A stretch of 64,000 nucleotides of DNA from JAWWOL01 sp963797535. Lineage in GTDB: Bacteria; Actinomycetota; Actinomycetes; JAWWOL01. Where the stretch lies: the NCBI GenBank assembly GCA_963797535.1, contig CAWCPQ010000001.1:930001-994000 (forward strand), given 5' to 3'. Below the pieces are notes generated by a model. That model saw only the letters and a list, made by a program, of their open reading frames with translations. It had not been told where the DNA came from and made no database searches. The position numbers and the translations under genes were made by a program. Shown here in pieces: positions 50,913 to 60,691 of the stretch (position 1 is the first letter of the stretch; every line of letters starts with the position of its first letter).

Positions 50913-52060
50913 GAGCTGTACGCGGAGTTCTCGTGGACGTACTCAGCCGTCAGGTCGTTGGTCCACACGGTCGCTGTGGCGGCTCCCGCGTGCAGCTCGA
51001 CGACGATGGCGATCTCGCGGCCGGTCATGTCGACCAGCGACCGGTCCTCGCCGACGGCCCCTTGCCGGCACACCCACACCCCGTTGATGGCGACGTCGAG
51101 CCGGTCAGCGTCGAACACCGCTGACGTGGTGCCGACCGCCGACAGCACCCGGCCCCAGTTGGCGTCCTCGCCGTGCAGCGCGCACTTGAGCAGGTTGCTC
51201 CGGGTGATCGTGCGGGCGACGTCGACGGCCTCGGCCTCGGACACGGCGCCCTGAACGGTCACCGAGATGTCCTTGCTCGCGCCCTCGGCGTCGGCGATGA
51301 GCTGGCGGGCCAGGTCGGCGCACACCTCGCGCAACGCCTCGGTGAACACCTCGAGCGACGGGGTGACGCCGGCCGCCCCGGACGCCATCAGCAGCACCGT
51401 GTCGTTGGTGGACATGCAGCCGTCGGAGTCGATCCGGTCGAAGCTGGTCGAGGTGGCCGACCGTAGGGCCTTGTCCAGGTCCGCGGAGTCCAGAGCGGCG
51501 TCGGTGGTGAGGACCACGAGCATCGTCGCGAGCGCCGGCGCCAGCATGCCGGCGCCCTTGGCCATGCCGCCGATGGTGAACCCGTCGCCGTGAAGCACGG
51601 ACTTCTTGGGCACGGTGTCGGTGGTCATGATGGCCAGGGCGGCGTCGGAACCGCCGTCCGAGGAGAGCATCGCTGAGGCGTCAGCGACGCCGCCGAGCAG
51701 GTTGGCCATCGGCAGCCGCACGCCGATCAGCCCGGTGGAGGCGACCGCGACGTCAGTGGTGGAGCAGCCCACCGCCTCCGCGACCCGTTCGGCCGTGAGG
51801 TGGGTGTCCTGGAAGCCGCCGGGGCCGGTGCACGCATTGGCGCCACCGGAGTTGAGGACGACGGCGTCGACCCGGCCGTCCTTGATGATCTCGCGACTCC
51901 AGACGACCGGAGCAGCCTGCACCCGGTTACCGGTGAAGACGGCGGCTGCGGCGTGTGCTGGTCCGTCGTTGACGACGAGGGCGACGTCGGGCTTGCCGGT
52001 GGACTTGAGACCGGCAGCAACACCCGCGGCCCGGAAGCCGGCGGCGGCGGTGACGCTCAC
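50909..52060 (-). CDS. argJ: Glutamate N-acetyltransferase/ornithine acetyltransferase
   Basis: A 383-residue self-cleaving enzyme that recycles the acetyl group. The start is the GTG overlapping the argC stop. The cleavage region is MAKGAGMLAPALATMLVVLT, cut before the Thr of the AT-M motif, and the C-terminal half has DSDGCMSTNDTVLLMASG. With argJ present the cyclic acetyl route is used, and a separate argA or argE is not required for the main flux. Confidence 0.97.
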   Translation of the reverse strand: MSVTAAAGFRAAGVAAGLKSTGKPDVALVVNDGPAHAAAAVFTGNRVQAAPVVWSREIIKDGRVDAVVLNSGGANACTGPGGFQDTHLTAERVAEAVGCSTTDVAVASTGLIGVRLPMANLLGGVADASAMLSSDGGSDAALAIMTTDTVPKKSVLHGDGFTIGGMAKGAGMLAPALATMLVVLTTDAALDSADLDKALRSATSTSFDRIDSDGCMSTNDTVLLMASGAAGVTPSLEVFTEALREVCADLARQLIADAEGASKDISVTVQGAVSEAEAVDVARTITRSNLLKCALHGEDANWGRVLSAVGTTSAVFDADRLDVAINGVWVCRQGAVGEDRSLVDMTGREIAIVVELHAGAATATVWTNDLTAEYVHENSAYSS

Positions 52061-53070
52061 GGCGCCACCCCGGCGATGCTCAGGCCGGCCGTCTCGTCGA
52101 GACCGAGGGCGATGTTGGCGCACTGCAGCGCCTGCCCAGCGGCACCCCTGGTCAGGTTGTCGATCGCGCTGACCACGATCACCCGGCCGGAGTCGACGTC
52201 GACGGTTGCCTGCAGGTGACAAGAGTTGCTGCCCAAGGTCGCACCGGTCTGCGGCCAACGTCCGTCAGGCAGCACGTGGACGAACGGCTCGTTCTCGTAC
52301 GCGGCCGCCAGCACGTCCCGTACGGCAGCCGGGTCCACCTGGCCGACCGGCTTGGCCGTGATCGTGGCCAGGATGCCCCGCGGCATCGGAGCAAGCACAG
52401 GCGTGAACGACAGCGAGGTCGCGCCGCTGGCCTGCTTGATCTCGGGGACGTGCTGGTGTGCACCCACCTTGTACGGGGTGAGCGAACCCATGACGTCGCT
52501 GGCCATCAGCGAGGCCTTCGGGGCACGGCCGGCGCCGGTGGTGCCGCTGGCTGCCACGACGACGACGTCGTCGGCCTCGACGATGCCGGCGGCGATGAGC
52601 GGAGCGAGCCCGAGGATGGTCGACACCGCATAGCAGCCGGTGGCCGCGACCCGCTTGGTGGCCTTGATCAGCTCGCGCTGACCCGGCAGCTCCGGCAGGC
52701 CGTAGACCCACGCGCCGGCGTAGGGCGTGCCGTAGTACCGCTCCCAAGCGTCAGCGTCGGTGAGCCGGTGGTCGGCACCGAGGTCGACCACGAGGGTCGA
52801 CTCGGGCAGGTCGGCAGCGATGGCGGCGGACTGACCGTGCGGGACGGCGAGAAACACCACGTCGCAGGCGGACAGGACGCCGCTGTCGAGCGTGTCGAAG
52901 GTGCGGCCGGCGAACTGCGGCAGGTGCGGGTGCAGGTCGGTCACCGGCAGGCCGGCCGACCCGGCGGCGACCAGTCCGGCCAGCTCGAACGCCGGGTGTC
53001 CCGCGAGCAGACGCAGGAGCTCACCGCCGGCGTAGCCGCTCGCCCCCACGATGCCCGCGCTGATGCCCAT
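52057..53070 (-). CDS. argC: N-acetyl-gamma-glutamyl-phosphate reductase
   Basis: A 337-residue enzyme. The ATG at 53070 gives IVGASGYAGGELLRLL as the Rossmann start. The active site is VAATGCYAVSTILGLAP with the catalytic Cys, followed by the conserved GTTGAGRAP. It is the first gene of the arginine operon, directly behind the ArgR-type operator. Confidence 0.98.
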   Translation of the reverse strand: MGISAGIVGASGYAGGELLRLLAGHPAFELAGLVAAGSAGLPVTDLHPHLPQFAGRTFDTLDSGVLSACDVVFLAVPHGQSAAIAADLPESTLVVDLGADHRLTDADAWERYYGTPYAGAWVYGLPELPGQRELIKATKRVAATGCYAVSTILGLAPLIAAGIVEADDVVVVAASGTTGAGRAPKASLMASDVMGSLTPYKVGAHQHVPEIKQASGATSLSFTPVLAPMPRGILATITAKPVGQVDPAAVRDVLAAAYENEPFVHVLPDGRWPQTGATLGSNSCHLQATVDVDSGRVIVVSAIDNLTRGAAGQALQCANIALGLDETAGLSIAGVAP

Positions 53071-53101
53071 GACCCGGCCACACTCCCCTGCTCGACGAAA
53101 C

Positions 53102-53139
53102 GTATTCGTCATTCATACAGCCCAGTGCATGATGATGCA
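53102..53139 (-). promoter_or_regulatory. argC promoter overlapped by two ARG boxes
   Basis: Two palindromes, TTGCATCATCATGCA (53125-53139) and GTATGAATGACGAATAC (53102-53118), match the actinobacterial ARG-box pattern with a short spacer. On the minus strand TTGCAT (53139-53134) and TATGAA (53117-53112), 16 nt apart, fit -35 and -10 elements inside the boxes. ArgR binding here would block RNA polymerase. Confidence 0.8.
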
Positions 53140-53151
53140 ACCAGGTTGGAC

Positions 53152-55635
53152 TCAGCCGCGCAGCGTGGCGCCGGTCCGCTGGGACGCGAGCGCGAGGGCG
53201 CTGTCGCGGGCGGCGTTGACCTCGTCGTCGGTGAGGGTGCGGTCCGGCGCCCGGAAGTGCATCGCGAACGCCAGCGACCGGTGCCCGGCCGGTACGGGCT
53301 CGCCGACGTAGACGTCGAACAGCGCCAGCGACTCGAGCACGGAACCCGCACCCTCGCTCAGCGCCTCGGCAACCTCCGCCACCGGGATTGCGCCGGGCAC
53401 GACGACCGCGACGTCGCGCGTCGCCTCGGGGAACGACGACAGCTCGGGCGCCCGCACGTTCGAGGCTTCGAGCTCGAGCAGAGCGCTCAGGTCGAGCTCG
53501 AGCGCAGCCGTCCGGGGCGGCAGCCCGAGGGCGGCGATCACCCGTGGGTGCAGCTCACCCGCGTGACCGACGACCCGTTCGCCGACCCGGAGCGCGGCGC
53601 AGCGGCCGGGGTGGTAGGGCGCCAGCTGGGTGCTCACGGGCTCGACCCGCACCCCTGCTGTCGTCGCGATCAGTCGGGCGGTCGCGATCGCCTCGGCCCA
53701 GGTCGGCGGCTGATGCTGCCCCCACCAAGCCTGGTCGTCTGCCGGCGCGACCGTGCGGCGCGATGGCCACGGCGACGTGCAGGCGCTGCTCGGGCAGGGC
53801 CGCGTTGAGCGCGGCGATCTGCTCGGCACTCGGCCGCTGCGTGACACCGGGCACGGCCGGCGCATCGACGTCGCGCGGCGGACCGAACACCAGACCGGTC
53901 TCGAACACAGCGGCATCGCGAGCCCCTCGGCCCACGTTGCGCAGCAGCGTGGTCAGGAGCGCCGGGCAGCAAGGTGGTGCGCAGCAGCGGCTCGTCGTCG
54001 GAGATCGGGTTGACCATCGCTGTCGCCGCACGGCGCGGGTCGTCTGCCTCGAGGCCGAGGGCGTCGAGGGCGGCCTTGCCGACGAACGGGTAGGACAGCG
54101 TCTCGACGTAGCCGGCGGCGGCGAGCGCCCGGCCGACATTGCGCCTGGTCCGCTGGGACCGGGTCAGGCCGCGACCGGCGACCGAACGCGGCAGCAGCGC
54201 CGGCACCTCCTCGTAACCCTCGAGCCGGATCACCTCGTCGGCCAGGTCGACCGGGACCTCGAGGTCGGGGCGCCAGGACGGAGGGACCACCGACAGCGCC
54301 GTGCGCAGCTGTCGGTGACCGAGCAGCCGACGTCGGCAAGACGGCCGCGGACGACCGCGTCGTCGTACGGGCGGCCGGCCAGGCGGCCAGGGTAGGCCGG
54401 GTCGAAGGCGATCGCATCGACCGGCGCCCGGTGGTCGATGTCGGTGAAGCCGGCGTCGGCGGTGGCACCGGCCAGGCGTACGAGCAGAGCGACGGCGGCT
54501 TCGGCGGCCGAGGGAGCGAGCGCGTGGTCCACGCCTCGCTCGTAGCGGCGTGACGCCTCGCTCGGCAGCTTGTGCCGGCGGGCAGCCCGAGCGATCCCGA
54601 CCGGTGCAAAGTGGGCCGACTCGAGGACGACGGAGGTGGTCGTGGCAGAGCACTCGGCGCGGCGGCCGCCCATGACACCGGCCATGGCGACCGGCCCGGT
54701 CTCGTCGCAGATGAGCAGCTCGCCGTGGCTGAGCTTGCGGTCGACCCCGTCGAGGGTGGTCATCGTCTCGCCCGGCTCGGCGGCGCGCACCGTGATGGCA
54801 CCGACCAGCAGGTCGCGGTCGAACGCGTGCAACGGCTGGCCGAGGTCGAGCATCACGTGGTTGGTGACGTCGACGACCAGCGAGACCGGGCCGCATGCCG
54901 GCCATGATCAGCCGACGCTGCAGCCACATCGGGGAGACGGCAGCTGGGGTCGATGCCGCTGATCGTGCGCGCCGTGTAGCGGTCGCAGCCGGCGGTGTCG
55001 ACGACCACCACCGGGTAGCCGGCGCTGTCGGCGCGCCGGCGCCGCGACAAGGCCGAGGTCAGTGAAGGGCAGGCCGTAGGCGGTGGCGGCCTCGCGCGCC
55101 ACGCCCGCGTACCGACAGGCAGTAGGAGCGGTCCGGGCGTCACGGCGATGTCGAGGACCTCGTCGCGCAAGCCGAACAGCTCGACCACGTCGGCGCCGAT
55201 CGGGGTGTCCGGCGGGAGCACCAGGATGCCGTCGTGCTCGTCGCCGAGTCCGAGCTCGCGCGCGGAGCAGATCATGCCGTCGGAGACGTGGCCGTAGGTC
55301 TTGCGGGCGGTGATCGGGAACGGCCCCGGCAGCACCGCTCCCGGCAGCGCGACCGGCACCCGGTCGCCGACCGCGAAGTTGGCGGCGCCGCACACGATGC
55401 CGCGCGGCTCCTCGCCCACCGACACCTGGCACCAGCGGATGGTCTTGCCGTTCTTCTGCGGCTCGTCGTCGAAGGCGAGCACCTCGCCCACGACCACCCC
55501 GGTGACGTCGGCACCGAGCACGTCGACCCGCTCGACCTCGAGGCCGGCGCGGATCAGCCTGGCTGCCAGATCGGCGCCGCTGACGTCCTCGGGCAGGGCG
55601 ACGTAGTCGCGCAGCCAGGACAACGGGACGCGCAT
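53152..55635 (-). CDS. pheT: Phenylalanyl-tRNA synthetase beta subunit, about eight frame breaks
   Basis: The pieces in order are MRVPLSWLRDYVALPEDVSG, the tRNA-binding EMAP-like domain (GEVLAFDDEPQKNGKTIRW, VCGAANFAVGDRVPVALPG), AREAATAYGLPFTDL, VTNHVMLDLGQPLHAFD, KLPSEASRRYERGVD, VVPPSWRPDLEVPVDLADE, GYVETLSYPFVG, TLLRNVGRGARDAAVFETG and the C-terminal anticodon-binding PELSSFPEATRDVAVVV. Breaks are near 55131-55139, 55101-55113, 55030-55058, 54928-54936, 54885-54893, 54306-54318 (deletion-type), 53958-53968 and 53748-53760. The corrected length is about 825 residues, normal. The ATG overlaps the pheS stop (TGATG). Confidence 0.94.
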
Positions 55636-56754
55636 CAGGCCTCCATGCCGAAAGTGCCGAACGCGAGGGAGAACCGCACGTCGCCCTCGATCAGGTCGCG
55701 GATGTCCTGGATGCCGTGACGGAACATCAGGGTGCGCTCGAGCCCGATGCCGAACGCGAATCCGGTGTAGCGCTCGGGGTCGACGCCGCAGGCGATGAGC
55801 ACCTTGGGGTTGACCATGCCGCAGCCGCCCCACTCGATCCAGCCCTCGGAGGCGCAGGTGCGGCAGGGCTCGCCGCCCGGCAGCGCAGAGGCGCCGCGGC
55901 AGACGAAGCACTGCAGGTCCATCTCGGCCGACGGCTCGGTGAACGGGAAGTAGGCCGGCCGCCAGCGGGTGCGCAGCCCCTCGCCGAACATCGCGGCGGC
56001 GAACGCGTCGAGCGTGCCGCGCAGGTGGGCCATCGTGATGCCCTCGTCGACGGCGAGTCCCTCGACCTGGTGGAAGACCGGGGTGTGGGTCGCGTCGAGC
56101 GGGTCGTTGCGGTAGGTCCGGCCGGGGCAGACGACGTAGACGGGCAGCTCGCGGGTGAGCAGGCTGCGGATCTGTACGGGAGACGTGTGCGTGCGCAGCA
56201 CCAGGCCGGAGCCCTCGGGCGCGACGAACAGGGTGTCCTGGGAGTCCGCGCGCCGGATGGTCGGCGCTGATGTTGAGAGCGTCGAAGTTGAACCACTCGT
56301 GCTCGACTTCCGGGCCCTCGGCGACCTCGTAGCCCATGCCGATGAAGATGTCGGCGATCCGCTCCTGAACCGTGGTCAACGGGTGCCGGGCGCCCCGGCG
56401 CTGCCAGGAGACGGGCAGGGTCACGTCGACCGACTCCTCAGCGAGCGCCCGCGCGTCGCGCTCCTCCTCGAGGTCGACCAGCCGGCCCTCGTAGGCGTTG
56501 GTCAGCGCCCGAATCGCCTCGTTGACCCGCCGGCCGGCGTCACCCTTGGCGTGCGGAGGCAGCGCCCCGATCTCGCGGTTGGCCAGGCGCACCGGCGCCC
56601 GGTCACCCAGGTGGGCGACCTTGGCGGCGGCGAGCTCGTCCAGGGTCATGGCAGCTGCGAAGGCCGCCCGGCCGTCCTCGACGGCGCTGTGCAGCGCCGA
56701 CTCACTGAGCGCTGCTACCTGCTTGGGGTCGTACGGGTCGTTCGGTCCGGACAT
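55635..56754 (-). CDS. pheS: Phenylalanyl-tRNA synthetase alpha subunit, one frame break
   Basis: A class II synthetase subunit. The N-terminal coiled coil is followed by HPLTTVQERIADIFIGMGYE and EHEWFNFDALNI. After the break (56241-56253, one extra base) come VLRTHTSPVQIRSLL, VCPGRTYRNDPLDATHTP, FHQVEGLAVD and GFAFGIGLERTLMFRHGI. The corrected length is about 372 residues. It is expected to pair with PheT as a heterotetramer. The uncorrected frame of the upstream kinase runs into this gene, which is an artefact. Confidence 0.95.
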
Positions 56755-56866
56755 GAAATCGGTGCTCGCAAGAGTCGTCGGAACGGAGTCGGTTGCCAGG
56801 CGCAGTCTAGGCAACGCGCTTCTGCCAGGGCGAAGGAGTTGTCCACGCCCCGCGGTGTCCGGTCGC

Positions 56867-57943
56867 TCAGTCGCGTAGGGACGGCCCTCGGGCAGGGTGA
56901 ACCGGAACCGGGCTCCCCCGGACGCGGCGCTGCCGACCTCGATCGTGCCGCCGTGCGCCTCGACGAGCCCCTTGACGATGTAGAGCCCGAGACCGGTGCT
57001 CCCCCGCCGGTCCGCCGCGCCAGAACCGGGCGAAGATGCGGGGCCACATCTCGGTCGGCACGCCGTCGCCCTCGTCCTCGACGACAACCTGGAGCCCGTC
57101 CCCGCTGCGGCTGACCGAGATGGACACGACGCCCCGCCCGTGCCGCAGCGCGTTCTCGACCAGGTTGCCGAGGATCTGGTCGATCTTGTCCGGGTCACCC
57201 CAGACCTCGGGCAGGCCGTCCTCGATGGTGACGACGAAGCGGCTCTCGGGCTCGCCGCTGGCGACCCGGCCGTCGACCAGCCGGCGCACGGCACGGGGAA
57301 GGTCGACGACCTGCTTGTGCAGCTCGAGCCGGCCGGCATCGATGCGGGAGACGTCGAGCAGCTCGCTGATCAGCCGGGTGACCCGGTCGGCGTCTGCGTT
57401 GACCGTCGCCAGCATGACCTTCTTCTGCTCGTCGTTGAACCGGTCCCACTTCGCCAGCAGCGTGGCCGTGAAGCCCTTCACGCTGGTCAGCGGTGAGCGC
57501 AGCTCGTGCGCGACGGTGGACACCAGGTCGGCCCGGCTGCGTTCGTGCCGCTCGCGTGCGGCGGTGTCGCGCAGGCAGACCACCAGGCGGACGACCGTGC
57601 CCTCGTGCCGGACGAAGCGCGCCGTCACCAACAGCTCGCGAACCTCGACCCGCGCGTTGGTGAGGACAAGCCGGCGCTCCGGCTGACCGGTCCGGATGGA
57701 CAGCCCGGAGTAGGGCTGGGTGCAGGCCCACCAGTCACGGCCGTTGGAGTCGGTGAAGGCCAGCACGTCGCGGTAGTCGCAGCCGATCGACTCGTCGACA
57801 CTGCGGCCGAGCAGGCGCACGGCCGCGGAGTTGACGACCACCACGGCACCCGTCTCGTCAGCGACAACCACGCCATCGGGCAGGTCCTCGTAGGCATCCT
57901 TGTCCCACGACTGCCCTGGCTCCTGGCCACTGTGCGGCTCCAC
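56867..57943 (-). CDS. PAS-domain sensor histidine kinase, two frame breaks
   Basis: Residues 15-125 are a PAS sensor domain (LPDGVVVADETGAVVVVNSA), cytoplasmic with no membrane segment. The dimerisation box STVAHELRSPLTSVKGF carries the phospho-acceptor His146, and the ATPase domain has NLVENALRHGRG, VVEDEGDGVP and, in another frame, STGLGLYIVKGLVEAHGG. Breaks are at a CCCCC run (56999-57006, extra base) and at 56883-56889 (missing G), giving about 358 residues ending LPEGPSLRD. No response regulator is adjacent; the receiver at 48.4-48.8 kb is the nearest candidate. Confidence 0.87.
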   Translation of the reverse strand: MEPHSGQEPGQSWDKDAYEDLPDGVVVADETGAVVVVNSAAVRLLGRSVDESIGCDYRDVLAFTDSNGRDWWACTQPYSGLSIRTGQPERRLVLTNARVEVRELLVTARFVRHEGTVVRLVVCLRDTAARERHERSRADLVSTVAHELRSPLTSVKGFTATLLAKWDRFNDEQKKVMLATVNADADRVTRLISELLDVSRIDAGRLELHKQVVDLPRAVRRLVDGRVASGEPESRFVVTIEDGLPEVWGDPDKIDQILGNLVENALRHGRGVVSISVSRSGDGLQVVVEDEGDGVPTEMWPRIFARFWRGGPAGEHRSRALHRQGARRGARRHDRGRQRRVRGSPVPVHPARGPSLRD

Positions 57944-58090
57944 GCTGGACCTGCCCCTCCTACCCGCGCCGCGATCATCGACGGGCCACGGCTTAGATTA
58001 CGACTTTTTGCCCGATTCGTACCGCGGTGTTCGGTGCCGCCGCCCCGTCGGTTCACCCGCCGACGGGAAATCGGCGAACTGGACCGGACC

Positions 58091-58915
58091 CTAGGGACGA
58101 AGTCCGGCCCGCTGCGCCCGCGCCGACGCGTAGAGGCAGACTGCGGCGGCCGTTGCCAGGTTGAGGCTCTCGGCCCGGCCGTGGATCGGGACGGACACAA
58201 CGCGATCGGCGAGGTCGCGCAGGGCCTCCGGCAGGCCCCACGCCTCGTTGCCGAACAGCCACGCGGTCGGGCCGGCCAACGCCCCGGCGTCCGCGAGGTC
58301 ATCGAGGCTCTCGGCGCCGTCGCCGGCGTCGGCTGCCAGCACTGTCAAACCGGCGGTGCGCGCCGCTGCGACGACGTCAGCTGCTGGCGAGCCGGCGACG
58401 AAGGGCAGGTGGAACAGGCTGCCAGCCGAGGCGCGTACACACTTCGGGTTGTACGGGTCGACGGACGCGTCGGCGAAGACCACCGCGTCCGCCCCGGCAG
58501 CGTCCGCAGTGCGCAGCACGGTGCCGGCGTTGCCGGGGTCGCGTACGGCGGCCAGGATCGGCACCAGCACCGGGGCCGGAACAGCCGGGCCGAACACGTC
58601 GGAGAGTGCGACGTCGCGGAATCGGACGACGGCGAGCAGCCCCTGCGGGGTCACCGTCTGGGCCAACGCCGTCATCACGTCGCGACTGACCGGCGTCACC
58701 GTCAGCCCGAGGGTGCGGGCCCGGTCGGCCAGATCAGCCGCCCGGCCGGTGAGGTCGGTCGAGCAGAACAGCTCGACCACGGCAGCCGGCTCGGCCAGTG
58801 CCTCGCCCACGGCTTGCGGGCCTTCGGCCAGGAACAGCCGGTCGTTCTCGCGGAAGCTCCGCTTGGTCAGCCGACGTGCTGCCGTGACCCGCGGACTGCG
58901 GGCCGAGGACAGCAC
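58091..58915 (-). CDS. SpoU/TrmH-family RNA 2'-O-methyltransferase
   Basis: A 274-residue, intact protein. The N-terminal substrate-binding part (NDRLFLAEGPQAVGEAL) and the SPOUT methyltransferase motifs are present: ILAAVRDPGNAGTVLRTADA, WLFGNEAWGLP and VSVPIHGRAESLNLATAAAV. It probably methylates 23S rRNA (TsnR/RlmB type) and is encoded just after rplT, as in most actinobacteria. Confidence 0.94.
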   Translation of the reverse strand: MLSSARSPRVTAARRLTKRSFRENDRLFLAEGPQAVGEALAEPAAVVELFCSTDLTGRAADLADRARTLGLTVTPVSRDVMTALAQTVTPQGLLAVVRFRDVALSDVFGPAVPAPVLVPILAAVRDPGNAGTVLRTADAAGADAVVFADASVDPYNPKCVRASAGSLFHLPFVAGSPAADVVAAARTAGLTVLAADAGDGAESLDDLADAGALAGPTAWLFGNEAWGLPEALRDLADRVVSVPIHGRAESLNLATAAAVCLYASARAQRAGLRP

Positions 58916-58967
58916 GCCGGTGACCGGCGAACCACTGGTGGTGCGGGCGGTGCTGATGCGTTGCTCG

Positions 58968-59345
58968 TCAGGCCGCGGCGGAGGCAGTGCTCGGCAGTGC
59001 GGCGCGGGCGACCTCCACGAGAACCGTGAACGCGGCCGGGTCGGACACCGCGATCTCGGCCAGCTGCTTGCGGTCGAGCTCGACCCCGGCAGCCTTCAGG
59101 CCCTGGATGAAGCGGTTGTACGTGAGGTCGTTGGCACGGGCTGCCGCGTTGATGCGGGTGATCCAGAGCCGACGGAAGTCGCCCTTGCGCTTGCGGCGGT
59201 CCCGATAGGCGTAGCCCATCGAGTGGACCATCTGCTCCTTGGCCTTGCGGTAGAGCCGCGACCGCTGGCCGCGGTAACCGCTGGCGCGCTCGAGGATGAC
59301 CCGCCGCTTCTTGTGGGCGTTGACTGCCCGCTTCACGCGTGCCAC
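58968..59345 (-). CDS. rplT: 50S ribosomal protein L20
   Basis: A 125-residue protein that binds 23S rRNA early in assembly. MARVKRAVNAHKKRR at the N-terminus and RLWITRINAAARANDLTY are standard. The last 10 residues are a short Ala/Ser tail. In the infC-rpmI-rplT operon L20 is often the feedback regulator. Confidence 0.98.
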   Translation of the reverse strand: MARVKRAVNAHKKRRVILERASGYRGQRSRLYRKAKEQMVHSMGYAYRDRRKRKGDFRRLWITRINAAARANDLTYNRFIQGLKAAGVELDRKQLAEIAVSDPAAFTVLVEVARAALPSTASAAA

Positions 59346-59412
59346 GAAAGTGCTCCTTGCTGTTCAGGTGAAACGAAAGGGGAAGGGAGGGTGAGAAGGG
59401 CGAAGTTTGGGC

Positions 59413-59607
59413 TTACAGGCCCATCATCTTCTTGGCCTTCTTCGCGTCGCCCTTGGACAGCTCGACGTTGCCGGCCAGGCGCCGGGTCAGGGTCGACGGC
59501 TTGTGCTCCAGCAGGTGGCGGCGGTTGGCCTGCTCACGCATGAGCTTGCCGGTACCGGTGATCTTGAACCGCTTCTTCGCACCGCTGTGCGTCTTCATCT
59601 TGGGCAT
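59413..59607 (-). CDS. rpmI: 50S ribosomal protein L35
   Basis: A 64-residue protein from the ATG at 59607 (MPKMKTHSGAKKRFKITG), the conserved start; an in-frame upstream ATG is not used. It ends AKKAKKMMGL. It lies between infC and rplT. Confidence 0.98.
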   Translation of the reverse strand: MPKMKTHSGAKKRFKITGTGKLMREQANRRHLLEHKPSTLTRRLAGNVELSKGDAKKAKKMMGL

Positions 59608-59706
59608 CGCTGCCGTCGTCTCCTCGTCCTGCGCGGATCTCATGGCCCGGACCAGCAGTACGCAGGTCCGGGGTTGTGCTGAACAGGGGCTGTGCAGTGG
59701 TGCTGG

Positions 59707-60354
59707 CTACTCCGCGGGAGCGGTGACAGCGGCATCGGCGTCGGCGTCGGCTTGCGCCTCGGCTGCTGCGGCTGCTGCCCCCATCTCGTCCTCGTCACCC
59801 TTGAGCTTGCGCACCGGGCGGGTCTTGGCTGCCATCTCCTTGACCACGCGGTGCGGCGCCATGACCATCGTCATGTTGCGGCCGTCCTGCTTGGCGCTGG
59901 TCTCGATGAAGCCGAGCTCCTGAACATCGCCGGCGAGGCGCTGAAGGAGCTTGTAACCCACCTCGGGACGTGACTGCTCACGACCGCGGAACATGATGGT
60001 GACCTTGACCTTGTCCCCGGCCTTGAGGAACCGCACCACGTGACCCTTCTTGGTCTCGTAGTCGTGCGGGTCGATCTTCGGTCGGAGCTTCATCTCCTTG
60101 ATCACCGTGTGCGCCTGGTTGCGGCGCGCCTCGCGATCCTTCTGCGCGGCCTCGTACTTGAACTTGCCGTAGTCCATGAGCTTGCAGACGGGCGGGCGCT
60201 CCATCGGGGCGACCTCGACCAGGTCGAGGTCGGCTTCCTGAGCGAGCCTCAGGGCGTCCTCGATGCGGACGATGCCGACCTGCTCTCCCGCTGGTCCCAC
60301 GAGGCGAACCTCGGGTACGCGGATCCGGTCGTTGATGCGGTGTTCGGCGCTGAT
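59707..60354 (-). CDS. infC: Translation initiation factor IF-3, probable AUC start
   Basis: A 215-residue protein. The reading frame continues upstream, but conserved sequence begins ISAEHRINDRIRVPEVRLVG and GAGGAGG lies 4 nt before the ATC codon at 60354, so initiation at AUC is likely, as in many infC genes. The N- and C-domains are complete (VCKLMDYGKFKYEAAQK, HDYETKKGHVVRFLKAGDKV). The C-terminal 30-residue Ala/Asp tail is an actinobacterial addition. A rare start codon allows IF-3 to control its own synthesis. Confidence 0.94.
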   Translation of the reverse strand: MSAEHRINDRIRVPEVRLVGPAGEQVGIVRIEDALRLAQEADLDLVEVAPMERPPVCKLMDYGKFKYEAAQKDREARRNQAHTVIKEMKLRPKIDPHDYETKKGHVVRFLKAGDKVKVTIMFRGREQSRPEVGYKLLQRLAGDVQELGFIETSAKQDGRNMTMVMAPHRVVKEMAAKTRPVRKLKGDEDEMGAAAAAAEAQADADADAAVTAPAE

Positions 60355-60691
60355 GGGGCCTCCTCGAGACGGAAACAGGCGACTGCTCGGCAGACGGGCT
60401 GCCGGACCATGGGGGCCTGGAAACGCAAATGCCCCCGCACACAGGCGGGGGCTCGTCGACCGGGCGCTCACGTCGAGGCCGGAGCCGGACGGAGCGCGAG
60501 GACCAGTCAGGGAGTGAATCCCTGGCCTGATCGCCGGACCAAACCCGTCGGCCGTGAGGCCGCGCAGGTGGGAGACGAGATCTCCGCTTGCAGATCGGCC
60601 GAAAACCGCACCGATTGGTCAACAGCAACACTAGCAGACGCAGACCTGCCAGCGGCAAGCGTGCGAGTCCCCTGGATCAGCCCGGACCGAG
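60355..60691 (-). other. infC leader region
   Basis: About 335 nt between the SseB-like gene and infC. It contains the GC-rich hairpin described separately and probably the infC promoter, though no convincing -35/-10 pair stands out. TAGTGT near 60632 is a weak -10 candidate. No small gene with a good ribosome site is seen. Confidence 0.5.
60431..60452 (-). promoter_or_regulatory. Possible attenuator hairpin in the infC leader
   Basis: GCCCCCGC and GCGGGGGC arms (8 bp) with a 6-nt loop, followed on the minus strand by ATTTGCGTTTCC, a broken U tract. It sits 77 nt before the AUC start. It could be an attenuator responding to L20 or translation, as known for infC operons of other phyla; this is inferred. 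Confidence 0.45.

Noticed and set aside
54853..57339. A single long protein joining kinase, PheS and PheT
   Set aside because: Different genes happen to share a frame because of the frame breaks; each part matches a separate family with its own start and overlap signals.
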